A DNA stretch of 64,000 nt. Origin: Desulfovibrio intestinalis (GTDB lineage Bacteria; Desulfobacterota; Desulfovibrionia; Desulfovibrionales; Desulfovibrionaceae). This document shows, one piece after another, positions 53,973 through 61,538 of the stretch. Location of the stretch: the NCBI RefSeq assembly GCF_014202345.1, contig NZ_JACHGO010000003.1, positions 1-64,000 on the forward strand, given 5' to 3'. Every line of letters starts with the position of its first letter. Within the stretch, counting starts at the first letter, position 1. A program made the translations under genes and the position numbers. Under the pieces are notes generated by a model that worked only from the letters and a program-made list of their open reading frames with translations, had not been told where the DNA came from and did no database searches.

Positions 53973-54724
53973 GTGTTCTCCGTCTGTCGCCAGTGTGCCT
54001 GCACGTTTTTTTCGCTCTGCTTCAGAATGTCAAAGGCCGCCCGAGGCAGCAGAAAATCCACTCTTCGGCCTGCCAGCCACAAATTACGCAGGCGCGACGC
54101 GCTCACGTCCAGCCAGGGCAGGGGTAAAAAATGCGCCAACCCGCCGCCGGGCAGGGCCATGCACGGGCCGTCACCGATGAGGGGCTCGCGCTCGCTGGCA
54201 TCAGGCCACAGCCGTTGCGCCGTGGCCACCATATCACTGCCTGCCTGTCCGTCACGCGGCACAACAACAAAGTTGCACAGGCTCGGCAGCTCCAGTCCCC
54301 TGTGCCATGTGGGCAGCAGGGCAAAGTCGGGGCTGCCCAGTATGAAGTAAAGCTCTGTTTGCGGCTCGGCCTCGCGGTAAGCCAGCAGCGTGTCCCATGT
54401 GTAGGACGGCCCCTGGCGGTGCCCTTCAAGCCTGTTGCAGCGCAGGAAGGGCAGGTCAGCAATGCTGGCTTCCACCATGCTGGCGCGCAGATCAAAGGGC
54501 AGCATGCCCGTCATGGTTTTGTGCGGCGGCACGGCGCAGGGCACCATATCCACGCCGCTCACCAGAGGGGCCAGTGCTTCGGCGGCCTCAATGGCCAGAC
54601 GCAAATGCCCCACATGCGGGGGATTAAAGCTGCCGCCCAGAATGGCCCGGCCTGTTCCTGGCCTCGCCATCTGGCTGGCAGTCTGCCCGCCTGTTGCCTT
54701 TTGTGCGCCGAATTTTTCCGTCAC
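53966..54724 (-). CDS. nadD: Nicotinate-mononucleotide adenylyltransferase
   Basis: The product is 252 aa from a GTG at 54724 that overlaps the proA stop; an ATG at 54670 is an alternative that gives a size closer to typical NadD. The nucleotidyltransferase signature GGSFNPPHVGHLRLA and the C-terminal VSASRLRNLWLAGRRVDFLL (SxSxxR-like) are clear. It joins ATP and nicotinate mononucleotide to deamido-NAD, the penultimate step of NAD synthesis in the cytoplasm. The C-terminal tail after PRAAFDIL is an extra charged stretch. Confidence 0.93.
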   Translation of the reverse strand: MTEKFGAQKATGGQTASQMARPGTGRAILGGSFNPPHVGHLRLAIEAAEALAPLVSGVDMVPCAVPPHKTMTGMLPFDLRASMVEASIADLPFLRCNRLEGHRQGPSYTWDTLLAYREAEPQTELYFILGSPDFALLPTWHRGLELPSLCNFVVVPRDGQAGSDMVATAQRLWPDASEREPLIGDGPCMALPGGGLAHFLPLPWLDVSASRLRNLWLAGRRVDFLLPRAAFDILKQSEKNVQAHWRQTENTC

Positions 54725-55995
54725 TACTGCCGTACCTGCCCTTGCCCCAGTACCACAAATTTGGTGGTGGTCAGCTCTTCCACGCCCATAGCCCCGTAGG
54801 CATGCAGCTTGGAAGTGGAGATGCCGATTTCCGCACCAAGGCCGAGCTGGCCGCCATCGTTGAAGCGGCTGGACGCATTGACCGCCACCATCGAGGCGTC
54901 GGCCTCGCGCAGAAAGCGCATGGCCTTGGCGTGATCGTTGGTGCAGATGATTTCCGTATGGTTGGAACCGTAGCGGGCGATGTGGTCCAAGGCTTCATCC
55001 ATATCCGCAACCACGCGCACGGCGAGGGTGAGATTGTGGAATTCCTGCCCGAGGTCTTCGGATTTCTGAGGCACAACGCTTCCCGCAGGAGCCTTGCTCA
55101 TAAGCGGCAGGGCGGCAGCGTCGGCACGAAATTCCACATCGGCAGCGCCGAGCTTTTCCGCCACCATAGGCAGAAAGCGCGCGGCCACGTCCTTGTGGAC
55201 AAGCAGGCATTCCAGCGCATTGCATACGCCGGGGCGCTGCACCTTGCCGTTGAAAACGATGTCCAGAGCCTTGTCGAGGTCGGCGTCAGGCTCGATATAG
55301 GCGTGGCACACTCCCTTGAAATGCTTGAGCACGGGCATGGTGGCGGCTTCGGTAACGGCGCGCACAAGGCCTTCGCCCCCACGGGGAATGATGACATCTA
55401 TGTACTGGTCGAGCTTGCACAGCGCGTTGACGGCCTCATGGCCCGGCACGGTCACAAGCTGCGCGGCATCTGCGGGCAGCCCCGCCTGAACCATAGCGTC
55501 CTGAAGCGCCTGCGCCAGAGCGGTGTTGGAATGCAGGGCTTCGCTGCCGCCGCGCAGAATAACGGCGTTGCCAGCCTTGATGCACAAAATGGCCGCGTCG
55601 ATGGTGACATTGGGGCGGGCCTCGTAAATCATAGCGATAACGCCAAGCGGAATGCGCATCTTGCCTACCAGCAGGCCGTTGGGGCGCTGCCACTGGCTCT
55701 CGGTAGCGCCCACCGGATCGGGCAGGTTGGCTACGTGAGCGCAGGCGGCGCGCATTTCTTCCATAATGGCGGGCGTGAGCGTGAGGCGGTCAAGGCGGGC
55801 AGAATCCTGCCCGGCAGCCCTTGCGGCTTCAACGTCGCTGGCGTTTGCGGCCAGAATGGCAGCCTCGCGTTCGCGCAAAAGTTCGGCCAGTCCCAGAAGC
55901 GCCCGGTTTTTGGCTTCGGGCGTAGCCCTGGTCATGGCACGCGCCGCGTTTTTTGCCTGCGCGCCAAGGCGCGTCATTTTTTCAGCTGGCGTCAT
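54724..55995 (-). CDS. proA: Gamma-glutamyl phosphate reductase
   Basis: The product is 423 aa (family about 417); the ATG at 55995 follows AAGGAG. It reduces gamma-glutamyl phosphate to the semialdehyde with NADPH, the second step of proline synthesis. Signatures: VGKMRIPLGVIAMIYEARPN, CIKAGNAVILRGGSEALHSN, VIIPRGGEGLVRAV, and the catalytic Cys in RPGVCNALECLLVH. It heads the unit with nadD and the TPR gene; proB is not in this window. Confidence 0.95.
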   Translation of the reverse strand: MTPAEKMTRLGAQAKNAARAMTRATPEAKNRALLGLAELLREREAAILAANASDVEAARAAGQDSARLDRLTLTPAIMEEMRAACAHVANLPDPVGATESQWQRPNGLLVGKMRIPLGVIAMIYEARPNVTIDAAILCIKAGNAVILRGGSEALHSNTALAQALQDAMVQAGLPADAAQLVTVPGHEAVNALCKLDQYIDVIIPRGGEGLVRAVTEAATMPVLKHFKGVCHAYIEPDADLDKALDIVFNGKVQRPGVCNALECLLVHKDVAARFLPMVAEKLGAADVEFRADAAALPLMSKAPAGSVVPQKSEDLGQEFHNLTLAVRVVADMDEALDHIARYGSNHTEIICTNDHAKAMRFLREADASMVAVNASSRFNDGGQLGLGAEIGISTSKLHAYGAMGVEELTTTKFVVLGQGQVRQ

Positions 55996-56179
55996 GCAAG
56001 CTCCTTGTGGCAGCGGCCACGGGCGCGCGTTTGCGGCCTTGGCCAAGGGATATTTGTTTTGACAGAAGGACTGTTTGTGGCCTATGAAGAAGACTTCCGT
56101 CTTGAGTCCGTCCTAACGTGCGCGCTCTGCATGCACGACGGAAACGGCGGCGATTTCGCCCCTAAGGAGTTTTTGATAC

Positions 56180-56950
56180 ATGAATCCGCAAAAGAATCAA
56201 GGCGCGGCCGACGCGCCCCTGTTGCGTGACCTGCAACTGGAAGTTAGTCAGGAGAGTGCGCCTCTTCTGCAGTTCATGCTGCGTCACGCCGGGCTTATTG
56301 CCGGTGTGCTGGTACTTTTTCTGCTGGTGCTCGTAGGCACGGGCATCTATAACTGGCACGGTGACTCCCGGGCGGAAGAAGCCCGCGATGCTCTGGCTCG
56401 CACCATTATACAAAACCAGGGCGCGGATCAGGTCAAGGCTCTTTCTCAACTGGCAGAGGGCGCGCCCTCGTCCACGCGTTTTGCCGCCTATATGGCTCTG
56501 GCTAACAGCGCCATGCAAAACGGCGACTACGCCACAGCGGCCCAGGCTTACGGCAAGGCCGCCAAAAGCACTGACGGTGCCTTTGGCCTGTCTGCCGCTC
56601 TTGGCGAAGCCGGAGCACTGCTCAAGGCCGGAAAAAGCACTGAAGCTCTGACCCTGTTGCAGGGCCTGCAAAATTCCCTGCCTGGCGCAGCCAATGCACC
56701 GCAGTTGCGGCAGATGATGGCTGAAGCCGCCATTGCCGCAGGGCAGAATGAACTGGCCGCCCGCACCTATCTGGCTCTGGCCCGCGAAACTCAGGGCGTC
56801 AACAGCAGCTATTTGCGTGCCCGCGCCGCCGAGCTTGATCCCAAACTGGCCGCTGCCGAAGCAGCGCCCAAGGCTTCGGCCACGGGCGCCACACCAGATG
56901 CTGACAAAGGCGGTCAAAAGGCCGCGCAGCCCGAGCAGACAAAGCCGTAA
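56180..56950 (+). CDS. YfgM-like membrane-anchored TPR protein
   Basis: The product is 256 aa; TAAGGAG precedes the start. A cytoplasmic segment (1-36) is followed by one membrane helix (AGLIAGVLVLFLLVLVGTGI, about 37-57), then a TPR-like periplasmic domain (60-215) with LSQLAEGAPSSTRFAAYMAL and units of alternating Ala-rich helices. The tail is Ala/Pro/Lys-rich. This matches the TPR_21/YfgM family, proteins that accompany the SecYEG translocon and periplasmic chaperones. The match is by architecture. Confidence 0.72.
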   Translation: MNPQKNQGAADAPLLRDLQLEVSQESAPLLQFMLRHAGLIAGVLVLFLLVLVGTGIYNWHGDSRAEEARDALARTIIQNQGADQVKALSQLAEGAPSSTRFAAYMALANSAMQNGDYATAAQAYGKAAKSTDGAFGLSAALGEAGALLKAGKSTEALTLLQGLQNSLPGAANAPQLRQMMAEAAIAAGQNELAARTYLALARETQGVNSSYLRARAAELDPKLAAAEAAPKASATGATPDADKGGQKAAQPEQTKP

Positions 56951-57081
56951 CGATTTCAGACAGCAACCCGCAGCATGTTCAGCGCTGCGGGTTGTTGCGT
57001 AATAAGGGTGCGCCAACGGGCGCATCTTGCATTCAGTAGCACTAGCGGCCCGCGTGCCACGCGCCGGGGCCGGGAGGAAGC

Positions 57082-58938
57082 ATGAGCAACAATCCCCTGT
57101 TGCACGGCGCTCACGGTGAGCGTCATTTGTTGTTGGGCAACGAGGCCATCGTGCGCGGCGCTCTTGAAGCGGGCGTGCATATAGTGACCTGTTATCCGGG
57201 TACGCCTTCATCCGAAGTGCCGGACACCTTTCACCGCATAGGCGGCGAGGGGCGTTATCGGCTGGAATATTCCGTCAACGAAAAGGTTGCTATGGAAGTG
57301 GCCGCCGGCGCTGCCCTGGGCGGCGCAATGAGCCTTGTGACCATGAAGCACGTTGGGCTCAACGTGGCCGCCGACCCGCTGTTTACAGCCGTGTACACGG
57401 GACTGCCCGGCGGGCTGGTGGTGCTTTCCGCTGACGACCCCGGCTGCCACTCCAGCCAGAACGAGCAGGACAACCGCTATTACGCGCGTTTTGCCATGCT
57501 GCCCTGTTTCGAGCCTGCCTCGGCTCAGGAAGCCAAGGACATGACCCGCGAAGCTTTCAGCCTGGCCCGCCAGCTTGAACAGCCCGTGTTGCTGCGCACC
57601 ACTACGCGCATCAGCCATATGCGTGGCCCCGTTGACTTTGACGACCTGCCCGCGCCGCAGCCCAAGGTGGAGTTCCGCCGTGAGCCTTCGCGCTTTGTGC
57701 CCGTACCCGCCGTGGCCCGCAGACGCCATGTTGTGCTGGATGAAATTGTGGCCCGCGCCCGCCAGATTGCGGAAAATAGCCCCTTCAACACCGTTACCGA
57801 ACCCGCTGCCCCAACTGATTTGGGCATCATCGTCAGCGGTGTTTCGCGCAACTATCTGGCCGACGCGCTTTCCGCCAATGACTGGGCAGACAGCGTGCGC
57901 GTGCTGGAACTGGGCATGACCTGGCCGTTGCCTGAAGAAAAGGTCAGCAGCTTCCTGAATCAGTGCAAGCGCGTGTTGGTGCTGGAAGAAGGCGAAGACT
58001 TGCTGGAGCAGGATATTCGTGCTTTGGTGCAAAAGCGCGGCCTGTCTGTGCTCATTGACGGCAAGAACGATATTCTCACGCATCAGGGTGAGTATTCCAC
58101 CACCCTGGTTACGCGCCGTCTGGCCCAATGGCTGCAAGTTTCCTGTAGCGTGCAGGAACCGCGCTGTGCAGAGCCTGATCTGCCGGGCCGTCCGCCCAAC
58201 CTTTGCCCCGGCTGTTCGCACAGGGCCGTGTACTACACGGTACGTCAGGTTTTCGGCGACGATGCCTACTACTCCAGCGACATCGGCTGCTATACTCTGG
58301 GTCTTCTGCCGCCCCTGCGCACTGCGGATTTTCTGGTCTGCATGGGCTCGTCCATCTCGGCTGGCAGCGGATTTGCCCGCGCCTCTGAAAAGCCTGTTAT
58401 TGCCTTTATCGGCGACTCCACGTTTTTCCATTCCGGTATGACCGGGCTCGCCAATGCGGTTTTCAACCAGCACAACGTGCTCATGATTATTCTGGATAAC
58501 GGCACCACGGCCATGACGGGCCATCAGCCCAACCCCGGTATGGTGCAAGACATGCTTGGCGGCATGAGCAGCCACATGGATATTGAAACCATTGTGCGCG
58601 GCATGGGCGTGACCGATGTTGCCAAGGTGCGCGCCTTCAACATCAAGACGCTGACCAAGACTCTGGAAGAAATGAAGAGCAAACCCGGCGTGCGTGTGCT
58701 CATCACTGAAGAGCCCTGCGTGCTGTATGCCCGCCGCCAGCTCAAGAAGACTTCGCCCCAGGTGGCGGAGGTTGCGCAACAGGGCGAGGAAGCCCTGCGC
58801 TGCCTCGAGCAGCTTGCCTGCCCCGCCTTTTACCGCGATGGCGACAATCTGGCTGTGGACGCGACCCTTTGCACGGGCTGCATGGTATGCTTGCAGGTGG
58901 CCCCTGGGGCCTTCAAGGCGCGCAAGCGTCAGGGATAG
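57082..58938 (+). CDS. iorA: Indolepyruvate:ferredoxin oxidoreductase, alpha subunit
   Basis: The product is 618 aa; GGGAGGAAGC precedes the start. Domain order: pyrimidine-binding core (VTCYPGTPSSEVPDTFHRIG), transketolase C-terminal-like segment, and TPP-binding domain with LCPGCSHRAVYYTVRQVFGD, DIGCYTLGLLPP, GDSTFFHSGMTGLANAVFNQ and LDNGTTAMTGHQPNPG. The C-terminus keeps only CTGCMVCLQVAPGAF, three Cys of one cluster, where classical IorA has two full 4Fe-4S motifs. It oxidatively decarboxylates aryl pyruvates to aryl-acetyl-CoA, reducing ferredoxin, in amino acid fermentation or synthesis. iorB follows. Confidence 0.93.
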   Translation: MSNNPLLHGAHGERHLLLGNEAIVRGALEAGVHIVTCYPGTPSSEVPDTFHRIGGEGRYRLEYSVNEKVAMEVAAGAALGGAMSLVTMKHVGLNVAADPLFTAVYTGLPGGLVVLSADDPGCHSSQNEQDNRYYARFAMLPCFEPASAQEAKDMTREAFSLARQLEQPVLLRTTTRISHMRGPVDFDDLPAPQPKVEFRREPSRFVPVPAVARRRHVVLDEIVARARQIAENSPFNTVTEPAAPTDLGIIVSGVSRNYLADALSANDWADSVRVLELGMTWPLPEEKVSSFLNQCKRVLVLEEGEDLLEQDIRALVQKRGLSVLIDGKNDILTHQGEYSTTLVTRRLAQWLQVSCSVQEPRCAEPDLPGRPPNLCPGCSHRAVYYTVRQVFGDDAYYSSDIGCYTLGLLPPLRTADFLVCMGSSISAGSGFARASEKPVIAFIGDSTFFHSGMTGLANAVFNQHNVLMIILDNGTTAMTGHQPNPGMVQDMLGGMSSHMDIETIVRGMGVTDVAKVRAFNIKTLTKTLEEMKSKPGVRVLITEEPCVLYARRQLKKTSPQVAEVAQQGEEALRCLEQLACPAFYRDGDNLAVDATLCTGCMVCLQVAPGAFKARKRQG

Positions 58939-58947
58939 GTGAGAACA

Positions 58948-59556
58948 ATGACTATGCAGAACAACCAGAAGCGCATGCGCGTTTATTTTACAGGTGTGGG
59001 CGGTCAGGGCACCCTGACGGCCACGACCCTGCTGGCACGCACGGCCCTTGAAGCCGGGCTGGAAGTTGTGGCGGGCGAGGTGCACGGCATGGCCCAGCGA
59101 GGCGGCGTGGTGGAATCCGTTATGCTGCTTGGCGGCTGGCGTTCACCCAAGCTGGATTTGGGCGAGGCCGACGTCATGCTTGGCTTTGAACCCTTGGAAA
59201 CCCTGCGCGGCCTGCCGTATCTGAAAAAGGGCGGCGCGGTATTTTCCAGCAGTGATCCTATGCCTCCCGTAAGCGTGTCGCTGGGCAAGGCCGAGTATCC
59301 TGCCATGAACAGAATCAAGGCCAGCGTTTGCGAAGTGGCGGGGGTGTGCCATTTTATTCCCTGCCGCGAGTTGGGAATACAGGCTGGCTCTGTACAGAGC
59401 GGCAACACCGTGCTTTTGAGCGCCGTTTGCGCCTCGGGCGTTTTGCCCTTTGGCGTTGACGCGCTGGAAGAGGCCATCAAAAAATTCTTGCCCGCCAAAC
59501 TTCAGGAAGTGAACCTGAAGGCTCTGGAACTCGGCAAGACCGCCCTCAAGGGCTGA
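58948..59556 (+). CDS. iorB: Indolepyruvate:ferredoxin oxidoreductase, beta subunit
   Basis: The product is 202 aa; the start at 58948 follows AGGTGAG, 9 bases after the iorA stop. This is the gamma-type domain of 2-oxoacid oxidoreductases: VYFTGVGGQGTLTATTLLAR, GEVHGMAQRGGVVESVMLLG, ADVMLGFEPLETLRGLPYL and SGNTVLLSAVCASG. It completes the IorAB complex. A strong terminator follows, so the operon is iorAB only. Confidence 0.93.
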   Translation: MTMQNNQKRMRVYFTGVGGQGTLTATTLLARTALEAGLEVVAGEVHGMAQRGGVVESVMLLGGWRSPKLDLGEADVMLGFEPLETLRGLPYLKKGGAVFSSSDPMPPVSVSLGKAEYPAMNRIKASVCEVAGVCHFIPCRELGIQAGSVQSGNTVLLSAVCASGVLPFGVDALEEAIKKFLPAKLQEVNLKALELGKTALKG

Positions 59557-59585
59557 TCGCGTCCGTTTTTTCCATTACAAATGAT

Positions 59586-59624
59586 AAAGGCGGTCCGGTT
59601 TTGAAAGTCGGACCGCCTTTTTTA
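59586..59624 (+). terminator. Rho-independent terminator of iorAB
   Basis: AAAGGCGGTCCG (59586-59597) pairs with CGGACCGCCTTT (59609-59620), followed by a T-run. Confidence 0.92.
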
Positions 59625-59777
59625 TGTGAATAACTGGCAAATCGTAAAAGAAACGTTGTGTGGTCAGCCCGTTGGGGCGTCACCACTTGAAAAGCCCGGT
59701 GGGCGGCAAATCCCGTCTGCGTCAGCTAACGCACGGTTTACCGTTAAATCCGTGCGGGTATTTCAAAAGTGAATGCT

Positions 59778-60893
59778 CTAGGCAGAAGTTTCCTGTCCGG
59801 CATGCCCAGGGGCAGTAGCCTTGATCTCTTCAAGCTGCTCTTTTTGTCTGGCAGCCTTGAGCTGCCCGCAGGCAGCCTTGATGTCCTGTCCCTTGCTCTT
59901 GCGCAGAATGGCAGTGACACCCCTGTCCCAAAGATATTTTTCAAAGGCCAGCACACGCTCGTGGCTGGGGGCGGCATAGGGTGAACCTTCAGCGGGATTA
60001 TACACAATGAGGTTCAGCTTGCCCTTGACCGAATTGACAAGGGGGACGAGTTCTCTGGCGTGTTCCAGACCGTCATTGACGCCGCCAAGCAGCAGGTACT
60101 CAAACGTGATGCGTTCGCGCGTGTTGAGCGAGTATGACTGGAGCGTGGACATCAGGCGGTCCAGAGGCCAGCGGGCGGCCTTGGGCATGATGCGTTCGCG
60201 AAGTTCCTGATTGGGCGCGTGCAGCGACACCGCCAAAAACGCCAGACCGCATTCGCCCAGTTCTTTCAGATTTTTTTCAATGCCGCAGGTGGAAACCGTG
60301 ATGCGGCGCGGTGAAAAATTTAATCCCTTGTCACTGTTGAGGCTCTGCAATGAGCGCATGACTTCGTTAAAATTCAGCAGGGGTTCGCCCATGCCCATAA
60401 AAACGATGTTGCGCAGCATGGGCCAGTGCAGGCGCGTGTCGCCCAGGTGCTCGCGGGCTACCAGAATCTGGCCGAGAATTTCAGCCATAGTCATGTTGCG
60501 TTCAAAGCCCATTTCGCCAGTGGAGCAGAAGGTACAGCCCATTGCGCAGCCCACCTGGCAGGAGAGGCACTGGGTCCAGCGGCGCACGCCCTCGCGGGAG
60601 TCTGAGGGGATAAGAACAGTCTCTACCTGCGCGCCGTCTTCAAGGCGCAACAAAAATTTGGTGGTGCCGTCCTGGCTTTCTTCCACAGCGGTCACTTCCG
60701 GCCAGACGATGCAGGCTTTGGCAGCCATGCTTTCGCGGCAAGGCCGGGAAATGTTGGTCATTGTGTCGAAATCGCGGGCCATGCGCTGCCATATCCATTG
60801 CCATATCTGCATGGCGCGGAATTTGGGTTCGCCCAGTTCTGCCTGCGTCCAGGCTTCCAGTTCGGGAAGGGTGAGATTGAGAAGATTGATCAT
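59778..60893 (-). CDS. rlmN: 23S rRNA/tRNA adenine-C2 methyltransferase RlmN
   Basis: The product is 371 aa from the ATG at 60893, the normal RlmN length; the frame is open upstream but the added 78 residues look non-conserved. Radical SAM motif CAMGCTFC (CxxxCxxC) follows QCLSCQVG. NIVFMGMGEPLLNFNEVMRS, VSTCGIEKNLKEL and LAVSLHAPNQELRERIMP are family blocks. The second catalytic Cys lies in KGQDIKAACGQL. It methylates C2 of A2503 in 23S rRNA and A37 in some tRNAs. The gene is monocistronic. Confidence 0.94.
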   Translation of the reverse strand: MINLLNLTLPELEAWTQAELGEPKFRAMQIWQWIWQRMARDFDTMTNISRPCRESMAAKACIVWPEVTAVEESQDGTTKFLLRLEDGAQVETVLIPSDSREGVRRWTQCLSCQVGCAMGCTFCSTGEMGFERNMTMAEILGQILVAREHLGDTRLHWPMLRNIVFMGMGEPLLNFNEVMRSLQSLNSDKGLNFSPRRITVSTCGIEKNLKELGECGLAFLAVSLHAPNQELRERIMPKAARWPLDRLMSTLQSYSLNTRERITFEYLLLGGVNDGLEHARELVPLVNSVKGKLNLIVYNPAEGSPYAAPSHERVLAFEKYLWDRGVTAILRKSKGQDIKAACGQLKAARQKEQLEEIKATAPGHAGQETSA

Positions 60894-61538
60894 TATGTCC
60901 TGCCGGGCGGTGGCGTCCTGGCTGCGTGTTGTGGTTTCGGCCTCGCCCTGTGCGTAAAGGCCCGCCTTTTGTTTACCGGGAGGAAGAGGAGAGCACAAGG
61001 GGATTTGTTGGGTGGATTTTGCGATCAGGGAGATGACTACACTGCAGATTTCTTTGCTACCAGGCATGTCGGCTTTAATCTGTTCAAAAAACGTTGCGCT
61101 TTTCTTTGAGCCAAATGTAACACCCAAACCGGGGACGCAATTCCAATGTTGTGTTGAGAATATTTAAATGAAAAATATTTATACTCTAGTGAGTGACGCC
61201 CCTTGACCCGTTCACAATATAGTCATATGTTTTGGCATAGTTATCATATTTATATGTCGATTTTATAGCTTGCACATGATTTAGGTCGTGTCGCGCTGTG
61301 ATTCCTTTGTAGCTGCAGAAGCCATGATTTTATGCATAATTTCATTAAATTGGCGTTTTGCTTCTTATACAACTATACCATAAGTGCTTTGTGGAATTAT
61401 GCCATGGGGGTGATGGTGCTAACTAACTAGCGATGTTAGCGTTTAAACTTTAGGCATAAATATAGGTAGCTGTAATAGATATATATCATATTGATAAGCA
61501 CAGGAAATATTAATAAATAAAGAATGTTGGAGTAAGCT
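60894..61538. other. Intergenic region, AT-rich towards the helicase
   Basis: About 640 bases. The first 235 continue the rlmN frame without conservation. From about 61140 the composition turns sharply AT-rich and stops occur in all frames. No RNA or repeat is recognised. The change of composition may mark the edge of acquired DNA. Confidence 0.45.

Noticed and set aside
57208..59085. Open frame of 625 codons on the minus strand across iorA
   Set aside because: It is the mirror frame of iorA, His- and Gly-rich with no family resemblance.
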